The position numbers and the translations under genes were made by a program. The notes beneath the pieces are model-generated. The model was not told the origin of the DNA and did no database searches. It saw nothing but the letters and a program-made list of their open reading frames with translations. A stretch of DNA of 43,145 nucleotides from Archangiaceae bacterium. GTDB taxonomy: Bacteria > Myxococcota > Myxococcia > Myxococcales > Myxococcaceae. This document shows positions 16,323 through 24,264 of this stretch, piece by piece (within the stretch, counting starts at the first letter, position 1; every line of letters starts with the position of its first letter). The stretch lies in the NCBI GenBank assembly GCA_016879935.1, contig JAACJQ010000413.1, positions 1 through 43,145 of the forward strand, in the 5' to 3' direction.

Positions 16323-17557
16323 TGCTGCTGGCCACCTCGGCGGTCGCGGGCACGAAGCGGCTCGCGATCGTCTACGGCCACAACGGCGGTGACGGGCCAC
16401 GAGGCGCGCTGCGATATGCCGAAGCCGATGCCGCGCGCGTGGCGAAGGTGTTCGTCGAGGCTGGCCGCATCGAACCCGCGAACGTGAAGCTGCTCCAGGG
16501 GCGCCCGCTCTCAGAGCTCTTCGCGGCGCTCGAATGGGCCAAGACCGAAGCAAAGGCCGACAAGCAGACGCTGCTCTTCGTCTATTTGAGTTCGCACGCG
16601 ACGGCCGAAGCGGGGTTGTTGCCGGGCGCCGAGCAGGTTCGATGGAAAGAGCTCAAGCGCAAGATCTCCGCGACGGGCGCCAAGGCCCGCGTCACGATCA
16701 TCGATGCCTGTCAGTCGTCGGGGGTGATCGAGACCGCCGCCAAAGAAGCGCCAGCGTTCACCATCGAGGCCGAAGATCTGCTCACCGTTCAGGGCGATGC
16801 GTTCATCACCTCGAGCGCCTCGACCGAGCCGTCGCTCGAAGCAGGCCAGCTGCGCGGCAGTGTCTTCACCCAGCACCTGCTCGCCGGCCTCCGCGGCGCC
16901 GCCGACGTGACGCAAGACGGGCAGATCTCGCTCGATGAGGCCTACCGGTTTGCGTACGAACGAACCGCGGCAGGGGAGAGCGGCCAGCACCCGGGCCTCG
17001 CCGTGCGCCTCTCGGGCTACGGAGACATCGTCGTCACCCGCATTCGCGACGAGGGCCCTGGCGTCGTGGTTCCCCCAGGCATCGAGCGGCTCGTGATTCG
17101 CGATCCCAGCACGCGCGACGTCATCCTCTCGGCTGTGCGCCCTTCGGCGCAGAAGCTGCTCGTTCCCAGTGGCACCTGGCTCGTCGAGCTCGAGCGTGAA
17201 GGGAAACGAAAGGAAGGCCGCCTCGAGGTGCCAGCCCGCGGTTTCGGCTTGGTCGACGAAGACCAGCTCACGGCGCGTGCTCCGACCGCCGGCTTCATTC
17301 GCCTCGACGGCAACCGGCCGTGTCCCGAGATCGCGGTGAAGCTGCCGCTCCCGCTGCTCACCGAACTCAAGCGTCAGCTCGAGCCTTCGCTGCGACAGCT
17401 CTGTACCGAGCGCGAGGTGTCGGGCGCGACTCTGGGAAAGGACGAGCAGGTGATCGTGCTCACACTCGAGGTCGACTCGAAGCTCGTGACCCTCAAGCGC
17501 TCGATCGCGGAGCAGAAGCTGCTCGCCGACGACCTCGCGGCGCTGAAGCAGCACTGA
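16295..17557 (+). CDS. Secreted caspase-like protease
   Basis: 420 residues. I chose the ATG at 16295: it gives a proper signal peptide (MRQALCCALMLLATSAVAG) and has AAGGTGG just upstream, although it overlaps the preceding gene by 28 bases. The caspase-like fold spans about residues 20-250: RLAIVYGHN, then VYLSSHA with the expected catalytic H101, then VTIIDACQSSG with C139. The usual SGH and CYSG are here SSH and CQSS, changes next to but not at the catalytic residues. An EF-hand-like loop DVTQDGQISLDE (about 204-215) parallels the one in the 8094 caspase. Residues 255-420 are a beta-rich, then helical C-terminal extension of unknown function. Predicted periplasmic. Confidence 0.84.
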   Translation: MRQALCCALMLLATSAVAGTKRLAIVYGHNGGDGPRGALRYAEADAARVAKVFVEAGRIEPANVKLLQGRPLSELFAALEWAKTEAKADKQTLLFVYLSSHATAEAGLLPGAEQVRWKELKRKISATGAKARVTIIDACQSSGVIETAAKEAPAFTIEAEDLLTVQGDAFITSSASTEPSLEAGQLRGSVFTQHLLAGLRGAADVTQDGQISLDEAYRFAYERTAAGESGQHPGLAVRLSGYGDIVVTRIRDEGPGVVVPPGIERLVIRDPSTRDVILSAVRPSAQKLLVPSGTWLVELEREGKRKEGRLEVPARGFGLVDEDQLTARAPTAGFIRLDGNRPCPEIAVKLPLPLLTELKRQLEPSLRQLCTEREVSGATLGKDEQVIVLTLEVDSKLVTLKRSIAEQKLLADDLAALKQH

Positions 17558-17581
17558 AATCGCGAACCTGCATCGAAGTCG

Positions 17582-17587
17582 TGCTAG
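17582..17587 (+). promoter_or_regulatory. Candidate -10 box (TGCTAG)
   Basis: TGCTAG ends 12 bases before the ATG of the cyclic-nucleotide-binding gene at 17600. There is no Shine-Dalgarno in the interval CACCTCGACCGC, which is what a leaderless or near-leaderless transcript would look like. Confidence 0.35.
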
Positions 17588-17599
17588 CACCTCGACCGC

Positions 17600-18052
17600 A
17601 TGGACGCTGCCGCCGCACTTCGTGCGAGCCCGCTGCTCTCTGGTTTCACGGACACCGGAGTCGGCATTCTCGCCGGCATCGCTTCTCCGCGGTCCTACCC
17701 GCCAGGAACGCCGCTGTTCGTCGAGAACATGGTGAGCGACACCCTCATCATCGTCGGTGACGGTCGCGTCGCCCTCACCACCAAGAACGACAAGGGCGCC
17801 GATCTCTCGATGGGCGAGCTGGGGCCGGGCGATTGGCTCGGCGAGCTCTCGCTGATCAACACCGGCCAGCGTCAGTGCACCGCGACGGCCGTCACCGCCG
17901 TCACTGCCTTCGAGATTCGGCAGGCCGACTTCCAGAAGCTGATGGCCGTGAAGCCTCAGGCGTGCATCAAGCTGCTGATGGCCATCTGCACGACCTTCGG
18001 CCAGAAGATCATCACCACGAAGGACGCGCTGAAGACCCTCGTCAAGGTGTAG
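17600..18052 (+). CDS. Stand-alone cyclic-nucleotide-binding domain protein
   Basis: 150 residues consisting of a single cNMP-binding (CRP N-terminal-like) beta-barrel and flanking helices. The jelly-roll signatures are YPPGTPLFVENMVSDTLIIVGDGRVAL and the phosphate-binding cassette GELSLINTGQRQCTAT, which retains the Glu and Arg expected to bind the ribose and cyclic phosphate. There is no helix-turn-helix or kinase domain, so it is a sensor subunit or partner protein, not a complete transcription factor. It is separated by 42 bases from the caspase-like gene and appears to have its own promoter. Confidence 0.85.
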   Translation: MDAAAALRASPLLSGFTDTGVGILAGIASPRSYPPGTPLFVENMVSDTLIIVGDGRVALTTKNDKGADLSMGELGPGDWLGELSLINTGQRQCTATAVTAVTAFEIRQADFQKLMAVKPQACIKLLMAICTTFGQKIITTKDALKTLVKV

Positions 18053-18128
18053 CCGCGCAACACGAAAGGGCGCCGGCCATTCCCGCGCGCCCGCCCGTTC
18101 GATGTCGCTCCTTGAACGTCGCGGTGGG

Positions 18129-18141
18129 GTGGGTTACCCAC
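18129..18141. promoter_or_regulatory. 13-bp palindrome just upstream of the exported protein gene
   Basis: GTGGGT-T-ACCCAC is a perfect inverted repeat ending 5 bases before the ATG at 18147. It overlaps the expected ribosome-binding zone, so it could act as an operator or a translation-blocking hairpin. Nothing else supports it. Confidence 0.25.
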
Positions 18142-18146
18142 GAGGC

Positions 18147-19151
18147 ATGCGCGCTTTCGTTCCCGCACTCGCTGCCGTCCTCTTGTCGACTCCGGCCCTC
18201 GCCGCTTCCCAGGGTGACTGGTTCGCCAGCCTCTACACCGGTGAAGGCGTCGAGCTGCGCAACGACGAGCGCATCTTCGCTCTCTTCGCGATCTTCAACG
18301 CGATGGGCTTCGATCAGGGCCCCGTCACCCGCAAAGATCCGATTCCCAAGGTCGTGTACCACCCCGTGCGCCAGGCCGTTCGTGGCCGCGTGATCGGTGG
18401 AGACCCCGAGGTTCGCAAGGCCGCCGACGCGTTCTTCGAGGCCCACCAGGTGCCGCTGCGTCGCTACCTCTCGTACGTCGTCGGCACGGCGCAGCCTCCG
18501 TTTGCCGCGGGCGCGAAGTCGAAAGATCTGCAAGACCTCAAAGGCCTCGAGGCCGTGCTCCAGAAAGCGTGGACCGGATGGAAGCTCGACGAGCTGATGG
18601 GCCAGGTGCAGGCCGAGTACCGCAAGTCGCTCAAGGCGTACCTGCCGGTGCTCGATGGCCCGCTCACGAAGGCCCGCGCGACGCTGAAGTCGGCAGACAC
18701 GCAAGAAGCGCTGCTCGTCGTGAACCTCCTCGACGCTCAGGACACGGTCCGTGCGGTGGCGGGTGAGACCGGCGAGGCGTTCTTGATCGTCGGCCCCTCC
18801 GAGAAGCCGAACGTCGAAGGGCTCGTGCGTGAGTTCGCGCGCCTGTCGATCGAGCCGGCGGTCGCGAAGAAGATCGGCGGTTGGGCGGGTGGGCCCCAGG
18901 TGCTCCGCGAGGCGCAGCTCGCCGGCGCGAACGAGCAGAACGTTCAGGACTACGCCACGGCCGTGCTGACCATGGCCGTCGCCATGCGCTCGATGGACGC
19001 CAACGACGCCGCGTGGGACGCCGCGGCCGCGAAGGGCTACTTCGGCCTCAAGTCCGTCGCCAAGATGTTCGACGACGGCAAGCCGGTCGAAGGCTGGCTG
19101 CTCGACGCGATGCAGAAGGTCGAGACCAGCCGCCCCGGCCCCAAGAAGTAA
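18147..19151 (+). CDS. Exported protein of unknown function
   Basis: 334 residues starting with a good signal peptide (MRAFVPALAAVLLSTPALA-AS), which is why I prefer the ATG at 18147 over an in-frame ATG 45 bases upstream. The mature part is mainly helical and charged (GDWFASLYTGEGVELRNDER at its start) with no motif I recognise: no HExxH, no CxxC and no TPR pattern. It is likely periplasmic. It lies 24 bases upstream of the DedA gene on the same strand and may be co-transcribed with it. Confidence 0.75.
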   Translation: MRAFVPALAAVLLSTPALAASQGDWFASLYTGEGVELRNDERIFALFAIFNAMGFDQGPVTRKDPIPKVVYHPVRQAVRGRVIGGDPEVRKAADAFFEAHQVPLRRYLSYVVGTAQPPFAAGAKSKDLQDLKGLEAVLQKAWTGWKLDELMGQVQAEYRKSLKAYLPVLDGPLTKARATLKSADTQEALLVVNLLDAQDTVRAVAGETGEAFLIVGPSEKPNVEGLVREFARLSIEPAVAKKIGGWAGGPQVLREAQLAGANEQNVQDYATAVLTMAVAMRSMDANDAAWDAAAAKGYFGLKSVAKMFDDGKPVEGWLLDAMQKVETSRPGPKK

Positions 19152-19175
19152 CGCCGTCCCCGGAGTCACCAGCAC

Positions 19176-19886
19176 TTGGAGAGCTTTCTCTTCAATCTCG
19201 TCGGCGGCACCAGTGGCGGGCTCGCCTATCTGGTGGTCTTCGGCATTCTCTTCGTCTGCGGCCTGGGTCTGCCGCTGCCAGAGGACGTGTCGCTGATTCT
19301 GGGCGGCTATCTCGTTCACGACGGCAAGGCGCAGCTCGAGCTGATGATGCTCACGGGCTACCTCGGCATCATCGTGGGTGACTCGATGATCTTCACCTTC
19401 GGCCGGCGCTTCGGCTCGAAGGTGGGCTCGAAGCCAACCGGGTTCTTCGCCCGCATCGTCACGCCAGAGAAGCGCGCCCGCGTCGAGCAGCTCTTCAAGA
19501 AGCACGGCGAGAAGATCATCATGCTCGCGCGCTTCCTGCCCGGCGTTCGCGCCGTCACGTACTTCACGGCCGGCTCGGTCGGCATGAAGTGGCGCCGCTT
19601 CGTGCTCTACGACTCCATCGCGGCGCTCGGGTCTGCACCCATCTTCGTCTACCTGGGCTTCAAGTTCGGCGGCGAGCTCGACACCCTCATCTCGGCCATC
19701 AAGCGCGGCCAGCGCAACGTGCTGATCGCGATGGTGCTGATCGGCGTCGTCGCCTTCCTCATCAGCCGGTGGCGCGCGAAGCGTGAGCAGAAGCTCAACG
19801 AAGACGCACTGCGAGAGAAGCAGCTGTCTGGCGAGCACCCGATCGCGACCGTGCCCGCGACGCCCCCGCCAGAAGCCGTGAAGTGA
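19176..19886 (+). CDS. DedA family membrane protein
   Basis: 236-residue integral membrane protein of the DedA/SNARE-associated (VTT) family, whose members flip or scramble lipid carriers such as undecaprenyl phosphate. Typical features are LPLPEDVSLILGGYL (re-entrant helix with the acidic residue), GDSMIFTFGRRFGSK and the conserved RFLPGVRAVTYFTAG, followed by two TM helices and a charged tail. It starts at TTG (MESFLFNLVGG), with CGGAGTC upstream; no in-frame ATG gives a complete first helix. The stop abuts the convergent MBL gene. Confidence 0.93.
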   Translation: MESFLFNLVGGTSGGLAYLVVFGILFVCGLGLPLPEDVSLILGGYLVHDGKAQLELMMLTGYLGIIVGDSMIFTFGRRFGSKVGSKPTGFFARIVTPEKRARVEQLFKKHGEKIIMLARFLPGVRAVTYFTAGSVGMKWRRFVLYDSIAALGSAPIFVYLGFKFGGELDTLISAIKRGQRNVLIAMVLIGVVAFLISRWRAKREQKLNEDALREKQLSGEHPIATVPATPPPEAVK

Positions 19887-20705
19887 TCAGAGCTTGATCG
19901 TCAGGCCTTCGCGGGCGGCGATGGTGCCCTTGCGGAGCTTCTTCGCGGTCTTCACCAGCTCGTCCATCGCGTCGTCGTTGCGGGTGGGCTCGTGGTGGAA
20001 GAGCACGAGGGTGCCCACGCCCGCGTCGTCTGCGACCTTGACGGCGGTCTCGATGGTCGAGTGGCCCCAGCCGATCTTCGGAGACCCCGCGCGGCCGAGG
20101 TACTCGTCCTCGGTGTACATGGCGTCGTAGATGAAGATGTCGGCGTCACGGGCGAAGTCGATCAGCTGGGCGTCGCGCGCCGTGCCGTGCTCGGTGTCGG
20201 TCGCATAGACGATCGTCTTGCCGCGGCACTCGATTCGGTACGCGAGGTTGCCACCCGGATGGTGCGTCTCGATGGCAGTGATGACGCCTTCACCGATGCG
20301 CGCTTTGTCGCCGGCAGCGAACGGCTGGTAGTCGAGCTGGGCGCGAAAGACCATCTCGGCCGTGACGGGGAAGAAGGGCTGCTGCATCTGCCCCGAGATC
20401 ACGTCTTTCACCGTGCGGCCATCACGCGTCGGCCCGCGAATCACGAAGCGGCTGCGCGGGTCGAAGATGGGCCCGAAGAACGGCAGGCCCTGCAGATGAT
20501 CGTAGTGGTAGTGCGAGATGAAGATGTGGCCCTCGACGGGCCGCTTTGATGCGTTCCCGAATTCGCGCACGCCAGTACCGAGATCGAAGAGCACCAGCTC
20601 GTCACCGATACGCAGCTCGACGCACGGCGTGTTGCCGCCGTAGCGCGCCGTCTCGGGGCCGGGGGAGGGGATCGAACCACGCACGCCCCAGAACCGCAGC
20701 GTCAT
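19887..20705 (-). CDS. MBL-fold metallo-hydrolase
   Basis: 272 residues from the ATG at 20705. The metallo-beta-lactamase fold hydrolase signature HYHYDHLQG binds the two metals, with further ligands in ETHHPGG, ATDTEHG and GHS near the C-terminus. The N-terminus LRFWGVRGSIPSPGP and the YGGNTPCVEL strand are typical of the RNase Z/cAMP-phosphodiesterase-like subgroup that often acts as a cyclic-nucleotide or phosphodiester hydrolase; the substrate cannot be read from sequence. A TTG at 20783 would add 26 basic residues and overlap ribA by 44 bases; it has an AGGTCACC upstream and remains possible. Likely co-transcribed with ribA. Confidence 0.88.
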   Translation of the reverse strand: MTLRFWGVRGSIPSPGPETARYGGNTPCVELRIGDELVLFDLGTGVREFGNASKRPVEGHIFISHYHYDHLQGLPFFGPIFDPRSRFVIRGPTRDGRTVKDVISGQMQQPFFPVTAEMVFRAQLDYQPFAAGDKARIGEGVITAIETHHPGGNLAYRIECRGKTIVYATDTEHGTARDAQLIDFARDADIFIYDAMYTEDEYLGRAGSPKIGWGHSTIETAVKVADDAGVGTLVLFHHEPTRNDDAMDELVKTAKKLRKGTIAAREGLTIKL

Positions 20706-20739
20706 CGCGTGCGGAGGCGTTCGTGCTGACTTCTTCGAA

Positions 20740-21408
20740 TCAGCTCGCCTGGGCTTTCGCGCCGTCTTCGCCGAGGAACTCAATGAGGTGACCTGACCGA
20801 TCGCGCTTCGTCTTGAGGTACTCGACGTTAAGCGGATTCGTGAGGGTCCGCGACGGAATTCTACGGCGCACCGGAATGCCCTCGTCGACGAGCCCGGCGA
20901 TCTTGAGCGGGTTGTTGGTGATGAGATCGACGGACTCGACCCCGAGGCCGCGCAGCATCTCGGCCGCGATGTCGTAGCGGCGCAGATCGTCGGCGAACCC
21001 CAGCTTCAGGTTCGCGTCGACGGTGTCGAGGCCTTCTTCCTGCTGCAGCTTGTACGCGCGAATCTTGTTGCCCAGCCCGATGCCCCGGCCTTCCTGGCGC
21101 AGGTAGAGCAACACGCCGCAGCCCTGCTGGTTGATGAAGTCCATCGCGCGATCGAGCTGCGCGCGGCAGTCACATCGCAGGCTGCCGAACACCTCGCTCG
21201 TGAGGCACTCGCTGTGAATGCGAACGGGCACACCTTCTTTGCTCTTCACGTCGCCCTTCACCATCGCCACGTGCTCGCGCCCGTTGCGGCGGTCGCGGAA
21301 GATCACGATGCGGAACAACCCGCGCTCCGTCGGGAGTGGCGACTCCGAGTACAGCTCGAGGTGCGCGGTCGACTTGCGGGTGGGGAGAATCTTCGTCTCG
21401 GCGTTCAT
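20740..21408 (-). CDS. ribA: GTP cyclohydrolase II
   Basis: First committed step of riboflavin synthesis: GTP to 2,5-diamino-6-ribosylamino-pyrimidinone 5'-phosphate, formate and pyrophosphate. The zinc site is visible in HSECLTSEVFGSLRCDC (three Cys). The catalytic region is YLRQEGRGIGL, followed by DTVDANLKLGF and TNNPLKI. At 222 residues it is a stand-alone RibA with no RibB domain. The ATG at 21408 has GAGGGG 6 bases upstream and is preferred to the TTG immediately before it. No riboflavin riboswitch is visible in the short upstream region. Confidence 0.96.
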   Translation of the reverse strand: MNAETKILPTRKSTAHLELYSESPLPTERGLFRIVIFRDRRNGREHVAMVKGDVKSKEGVPVRIHSECLTSEVFGSLRCDCRAQLDRAMDFINQQGCGVLLYLRQEGRGIGLGNKIRAYKLQQEEGLDTVDANLKLGFADDLRRYDIAAEMLRGLGVESVDLITNNPLKIAGLVDEGIPVRRRIPSRTLTNPLNVEYLKTKRDRSGHLIEFLGEDGAKAQAS

Positions 21409-21508
21409 CAAAACCCCTCGTTCAGAGTGGCCCCGGCCTCACAGCTCCGGGCGCGTTGCTGGTTGCGATGGTCTGATGCTCACCTTGAACAAAGGTTGCA
21501 CAGCCACT

Positions 21509-22714
21509 TCAGGCTCCCCAGGACAGCGGGATGAGATCGACGACAGCGCCCGAAGGCACCTGTGTCTCAGCGGGAGCGATCGAAATCAAGTGGGTGGCCC
21601 CGACCGCGCTCGTAAGTGCGCCAGAAGACTGCGACGAAAGGGGAGTGGCCCACAGCTCAGACGCCCTTCGCTCGACCTGCGCCCGAACGAGATGTCGGAG
21701 CCCCGCAGGCTTCTTGATGGGGACCGAGAGCCTCCCCGGAAGGACGGGGATGGAGGCTGGAAGCCCCTGCATCGCGCGCAGGGCAGGGCGCACGAAGAGC
21801 TCGAAGGTCACCATCGCGGAGATCGGGTTTCCGGGAAGGCCGAAGACCAGGGTCTGCCCCTTCGTGCCCACCGCGAGCGGCTTGCCGGGCTTCATGGCCA
21901 CCTTCCAGAAATCCATCGCGACGCCCAGCGACTCAAAAGCCTCGCGGGTGAAGTCCTTGTCGCCGACTGAGGCGCCGGAGACGGTGATGAGCACGTCGAA
22001 CGAGAGCCCCTTCGCAAAGAGCGTTCTGATCGCCTCGAGCGCGTCGGGGGCGCGCCCCAGAATCGTCGGCTCGCCTCCGCTGAGCTTCACCAACTGGGCG
22101 ATGACGGGCGTGTTGGTGTCGACGATGCGGCCGTTCGGAGCGTCGGTCACCTCACAGAGCTCGTCGCCGCTCGAGGCAATGGCCACGCGGGGGCGGCCAA
22201 AGACCGGAACCTGCGTCACGCCTTGCGCCCAGATCGCGCCGGCCTCACCAACGCCGATCACGCGGCCGGCGGGGAGCACGACGGAGCCTTCGCTCACGTC
22301 TTCGCCGCGATGCCGAACGTTCTGACCGGGCCTGGCCACCTCGTCGATGACGACGACACCGTCGGCGGCGGTGCGAACCTTCTCCTGCATCACCACCGCG
22401 TCGGCGCCGGCAGGCATCGGAGCCCCCGTCATGATGCGCGCGCAGCACCCTGGCTCGACAGGCAGGGAAGGGCGCTGCCCCGCAAAGATGGTCGAGGTCA
22501 CCTTCAACGAAACGCCGGGGTTGGCCACGTCGGCAGCTCGCACGGCGTAGCCATCCATCGCTGAGTTGTCCCAGGGCGGCAGGGTTCGACTCGCCTGCAG
22601 CGGCTCCGCGAGGGCTCGGCCGATCGCAGCGCCGACCTCCACCACCTCTCTGGGCCGACGGGTCGCAAGCGCCAGAACGCGTTCCAGTGCCACTTCAACC
22701 GGGAGCAGACTCAT
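21509..22714 (-). CDS. moeA: Molybdopterin molybdenumtransferase
   Basis: Inserts molybdate into adenylated molybdopterin to form the molybdenum cofactor. Recognisable segments are LPPWDNSAMDGYAVRAAD, GCCARIMTGAPMPAGADAVV, RHRGEDV, the MoCF-domain SSGDELCE and TVSGASVGDKDF, and VFGLPGNPISAMVTFE. 401 residues is the normal length. The start is the ATG at 22714 (MSLLPVEVALERV), with GAGG 7 bases upstream; the same frame is open for about 590 bases further, but that stretch lies antisense to the gene at 22890 and looks nothing like MoeA. Confidence 0.96.
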   Translation of the reverse strand: MSLLPVEVALERVLALATRRPREVVEVGAAIGRALAEPLQASRTLPPWDNSAMDGYAVRAADVANPGVSLKVTSTIFAGQRPSLPVEPGCCARIMTGAPMPAGADAVVMQEKVRTAADGVVVIDEVARPGQNVRHRGEDVSEGSVVLPAGRVIGVGEAGAIWAQGVTQVPVFGRPRVAIASSGDELCEVTDAPNGRIVDTNTPVIAQLVKLSGGEPTILGRAPDALEAIRTLFAKGLSFDVLITVSGASVGDKDFTREAFESLGVAMDFWKVAMKPGKPLAVGTKGQTLVFGLPGNPISAMVTFELFVRPALRAMQGLPASIPVLPGRLSVPIKKPAGLRHLVRAQVERRASELWATPLSSQSSGALTSAVGATHLISIAPAETQVPSGAVVDLIPLSWGA

Positions 22715-22821
22715 GTTGGCCTCGTACCCAGTTCCAGCGGGTTGGGGAACCAGCAACCCCCCGGAAGATGGAGCAGACACCTTTCGATGTTGAAAAAGCA
22801 CAGGAAAATGTGGGGTTTGGA

Positions 22822-22850
22822 TTGACTCAAGAACCACACGTGGGGTAGTG
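22822..22850 (+). promoter_or_regulatory. Candidate sigma-70-type promoter before the Lys/Ala-rich gene
   Basis: TTGACT at 22822-22827 is followed after 17-18 bases by GTAGTG/TAGTGC. The surrounding 22780-22850 stretch is the most AT-rich in the window, and the motif GTGGGGT occurs twice. It lies in the 175-bp divergent region between moeA and the gene at 22890. Confidence 0.3.
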
Positions 22851-22889
22851 CGGTCGCCTCCGCTCGTTTGAGCGCGCAAGGAGACAGCG

Positions 22890-24191
22890 TTGGCAAAAAA
22901 GAAGGCGTCCGCTGCCCGCAAGCCGAAGCCCGCGAAGAAAGCTGCAAAGCCCGCGAAGGCTGCGAAGAAGGTTGCACCTCCCAAGGCGGCGAAGGCCGTC
23001 GAGAAGAAGCCGGCGAAGGCTGAGAAGCCCGCTCCTGCTCCGGTCGAGGCGAAGAAGCCAGAGCCGAAGAAGGCCGAAGCCAAGAAGGGCGACGGCAAGA
23101 AGGGGCCAAAGCCCAGCGCGCCGATTCCGCCTCCCTCGCTGAGCGCGCCGACGCGTCGTGCCGATGGCTGGGCCGGGCCGATGCCCGACAAGCCACTGCC
23201 CCGCGCGACCAAGCTGCCGTCAGAGCTCGAGCCGCTCACCAAACGTGAGATGGAGCAGGTGCTCACCGTCGGCGCCCGCGGCGTCTTCGGCGAAGGCCAG
23301 CTCAAGGGCCGGCTGATCGTCTATCAGGGGTTCCCGTACCTCGAGGTCATCGGCCGCGACAAACGCGAGCTCTGGTTCCTGCTGCAGGGCCCCGATCAAG
23401 AAGTGCTGCCCGCGTACATGGATCACCGCGTGTCGGTGGCCGGCCTCATCAAGAAGCACCACAACTACGGCGGCACCATCGACGTGCGGAAGTACTCCGC
23501 GACGAAGGTCGAGTCGGCGGAGCCGGTGGTCGAGTCCGCTCCTGAAGAGGCCAAGCTGCTGCTCTTCTCGCCCGGCCAGATCGAGACCATCAGCCAGCCC
23601 GGCATGGCCGTCGGTCAGAAGGGCTATGCCACCCTGCGTGGACGCCTCGAGATGAGCGGCGACGAGTTCTATCTCGTCGTCACCAACCACGGCACCCGCC
23701 AGCAGGTCGCCTTCACCATCGAAGGCAAGGCGCAGAAGGGCCTCAAGAAGTACGTCGGCGAGATCATGGTGGCCACGGGCGTCATCGAAAAGATGACGGG
23801 CTGGGGCGGCACCATTCAGGCCGAGGTCTGTGAGCCCCGCGCGCCCGAGTACCCGCCCGTGTCGCGCGACACGATCGAGATCGCCACCGTCGAAGGCGCT
23901 TCGAGCAACCCGAAGACGGCCACGGTGAAGGTGAACCACGGCCTCGTCGTGAAGCTGCCCGAGAAGCAGGGCTACGTGTGGAGCATCGAGCCCTCGACCG
24001 CCAAGCGCCTCTCGCTGCGCGAAGTGAACCTCGACCCGCAGGGCCCCGTGCGTGAGTTCTTCTTCACGCCGCGCAACCCCGGCCTGCTCGACGTCGACTT
24101 CTTCCTCGCGAAGACCCACAACCCCATGCAGGTCTCGAAGCAGTTCCGGCTCACGGTCGACGTGAAGCCCCTCGAGGTCGTGCTGCCCTGA
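22890..24191 (+). CDS. Lys/Ala/Pro-rich tail plus chagasin-like C-terminal domain, function unknown
   Basis: 433 residues. The first 75 residues are a histone-H1-like run of KKxxAxKPAK repeats, very basic and disordered. Residues about 110-330 form a globular region I cannot name, with a repeated motif (GQLKGRLIVYQGFPYLEV and GYATLRGRLEMSGDEFYLVV look like two related beta units). The last 90 residues (VKVNHGLVVKLPEKQGYVW, later FFFTPRNPGLLDVDFFLAK and FRLTVDV) have the strand pattern of chagasin/I42 inhibitors of cysteine proteases, though the NPTTGYxW and GxGG motifs are only partly kept. TTG start, strongly supported by AAGGAG 6 bases upstream. No signal peptide, so it is presumably cytoplasmic and may touch nucleic acid. 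Confidence 0.65.
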   Translation: MAKKKASAARKPKPAKKAAKPAKAAKKVAPPKAAKAVEKKPAKAEKPAPAPVEAKKPEPKKAEAKKGDGKKGPKPSAPIPPPSLSAPTRRADGWAGPMPDKPLPRATKLPSELEPLTKREMEQVLTVGARGVFGEGQLKGRLIVYQGFPYLEVIGRDKRELWFLLQGPDQEVLPAYMDHRVSVAGLIKKHHNYGGTIDVRKYSATKVESAEPVVESAPEEAKLLLFSPGQIETISQPGMAVGQKGYATLRGRLEMSGDEFYLVVTNHGTRQQVAFTIEGKAQKGLKKYVGEIMVATGVIEKMTGWGGTIQAEVCEPRAPEYPPVSRDTIEIATVEGASSNPKTATVKVNHGLVVKLPEKQGYVWSIEPSTAKRLSLREVNLDPQGPVREFFFTPRNPGLLDVDFFLAKTHNPMQVSKQFRLTVDVKPLEVVLP

Positions 24192-24209
24192 GTTTCAAAA
24201 CCTGCGCAC

Positions 24210-24226
24210 CCCGGCGCCATGCCGGG
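24210..24226. promoter_or_regulatory. Short GC stem-loop between the chagasin-like and barrel genes
   Basis: CCCGGC-GCCAT-GCCGGG is a perfect 6-bp stem with a 5-base loop in a 73-bp gap. No T-run follows, so it is at most a weak terminator or an mRNA-processing hairpin. Confidence 0.25.
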
Positions 24227-24264
24227 TCAACCGCGCGAAGCCGAACCCCTTCTGGAGGAAAGCC

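Noticed and set aside
22715-23305. N-terminal extension of moeA in the same open frame
   Set aside because: The extension is Phe/Ala-rich shadow sequence antisense to the Lys-rich gene; the ATG at 22714 has a good ribosome-binding site and the normal MoeA length.
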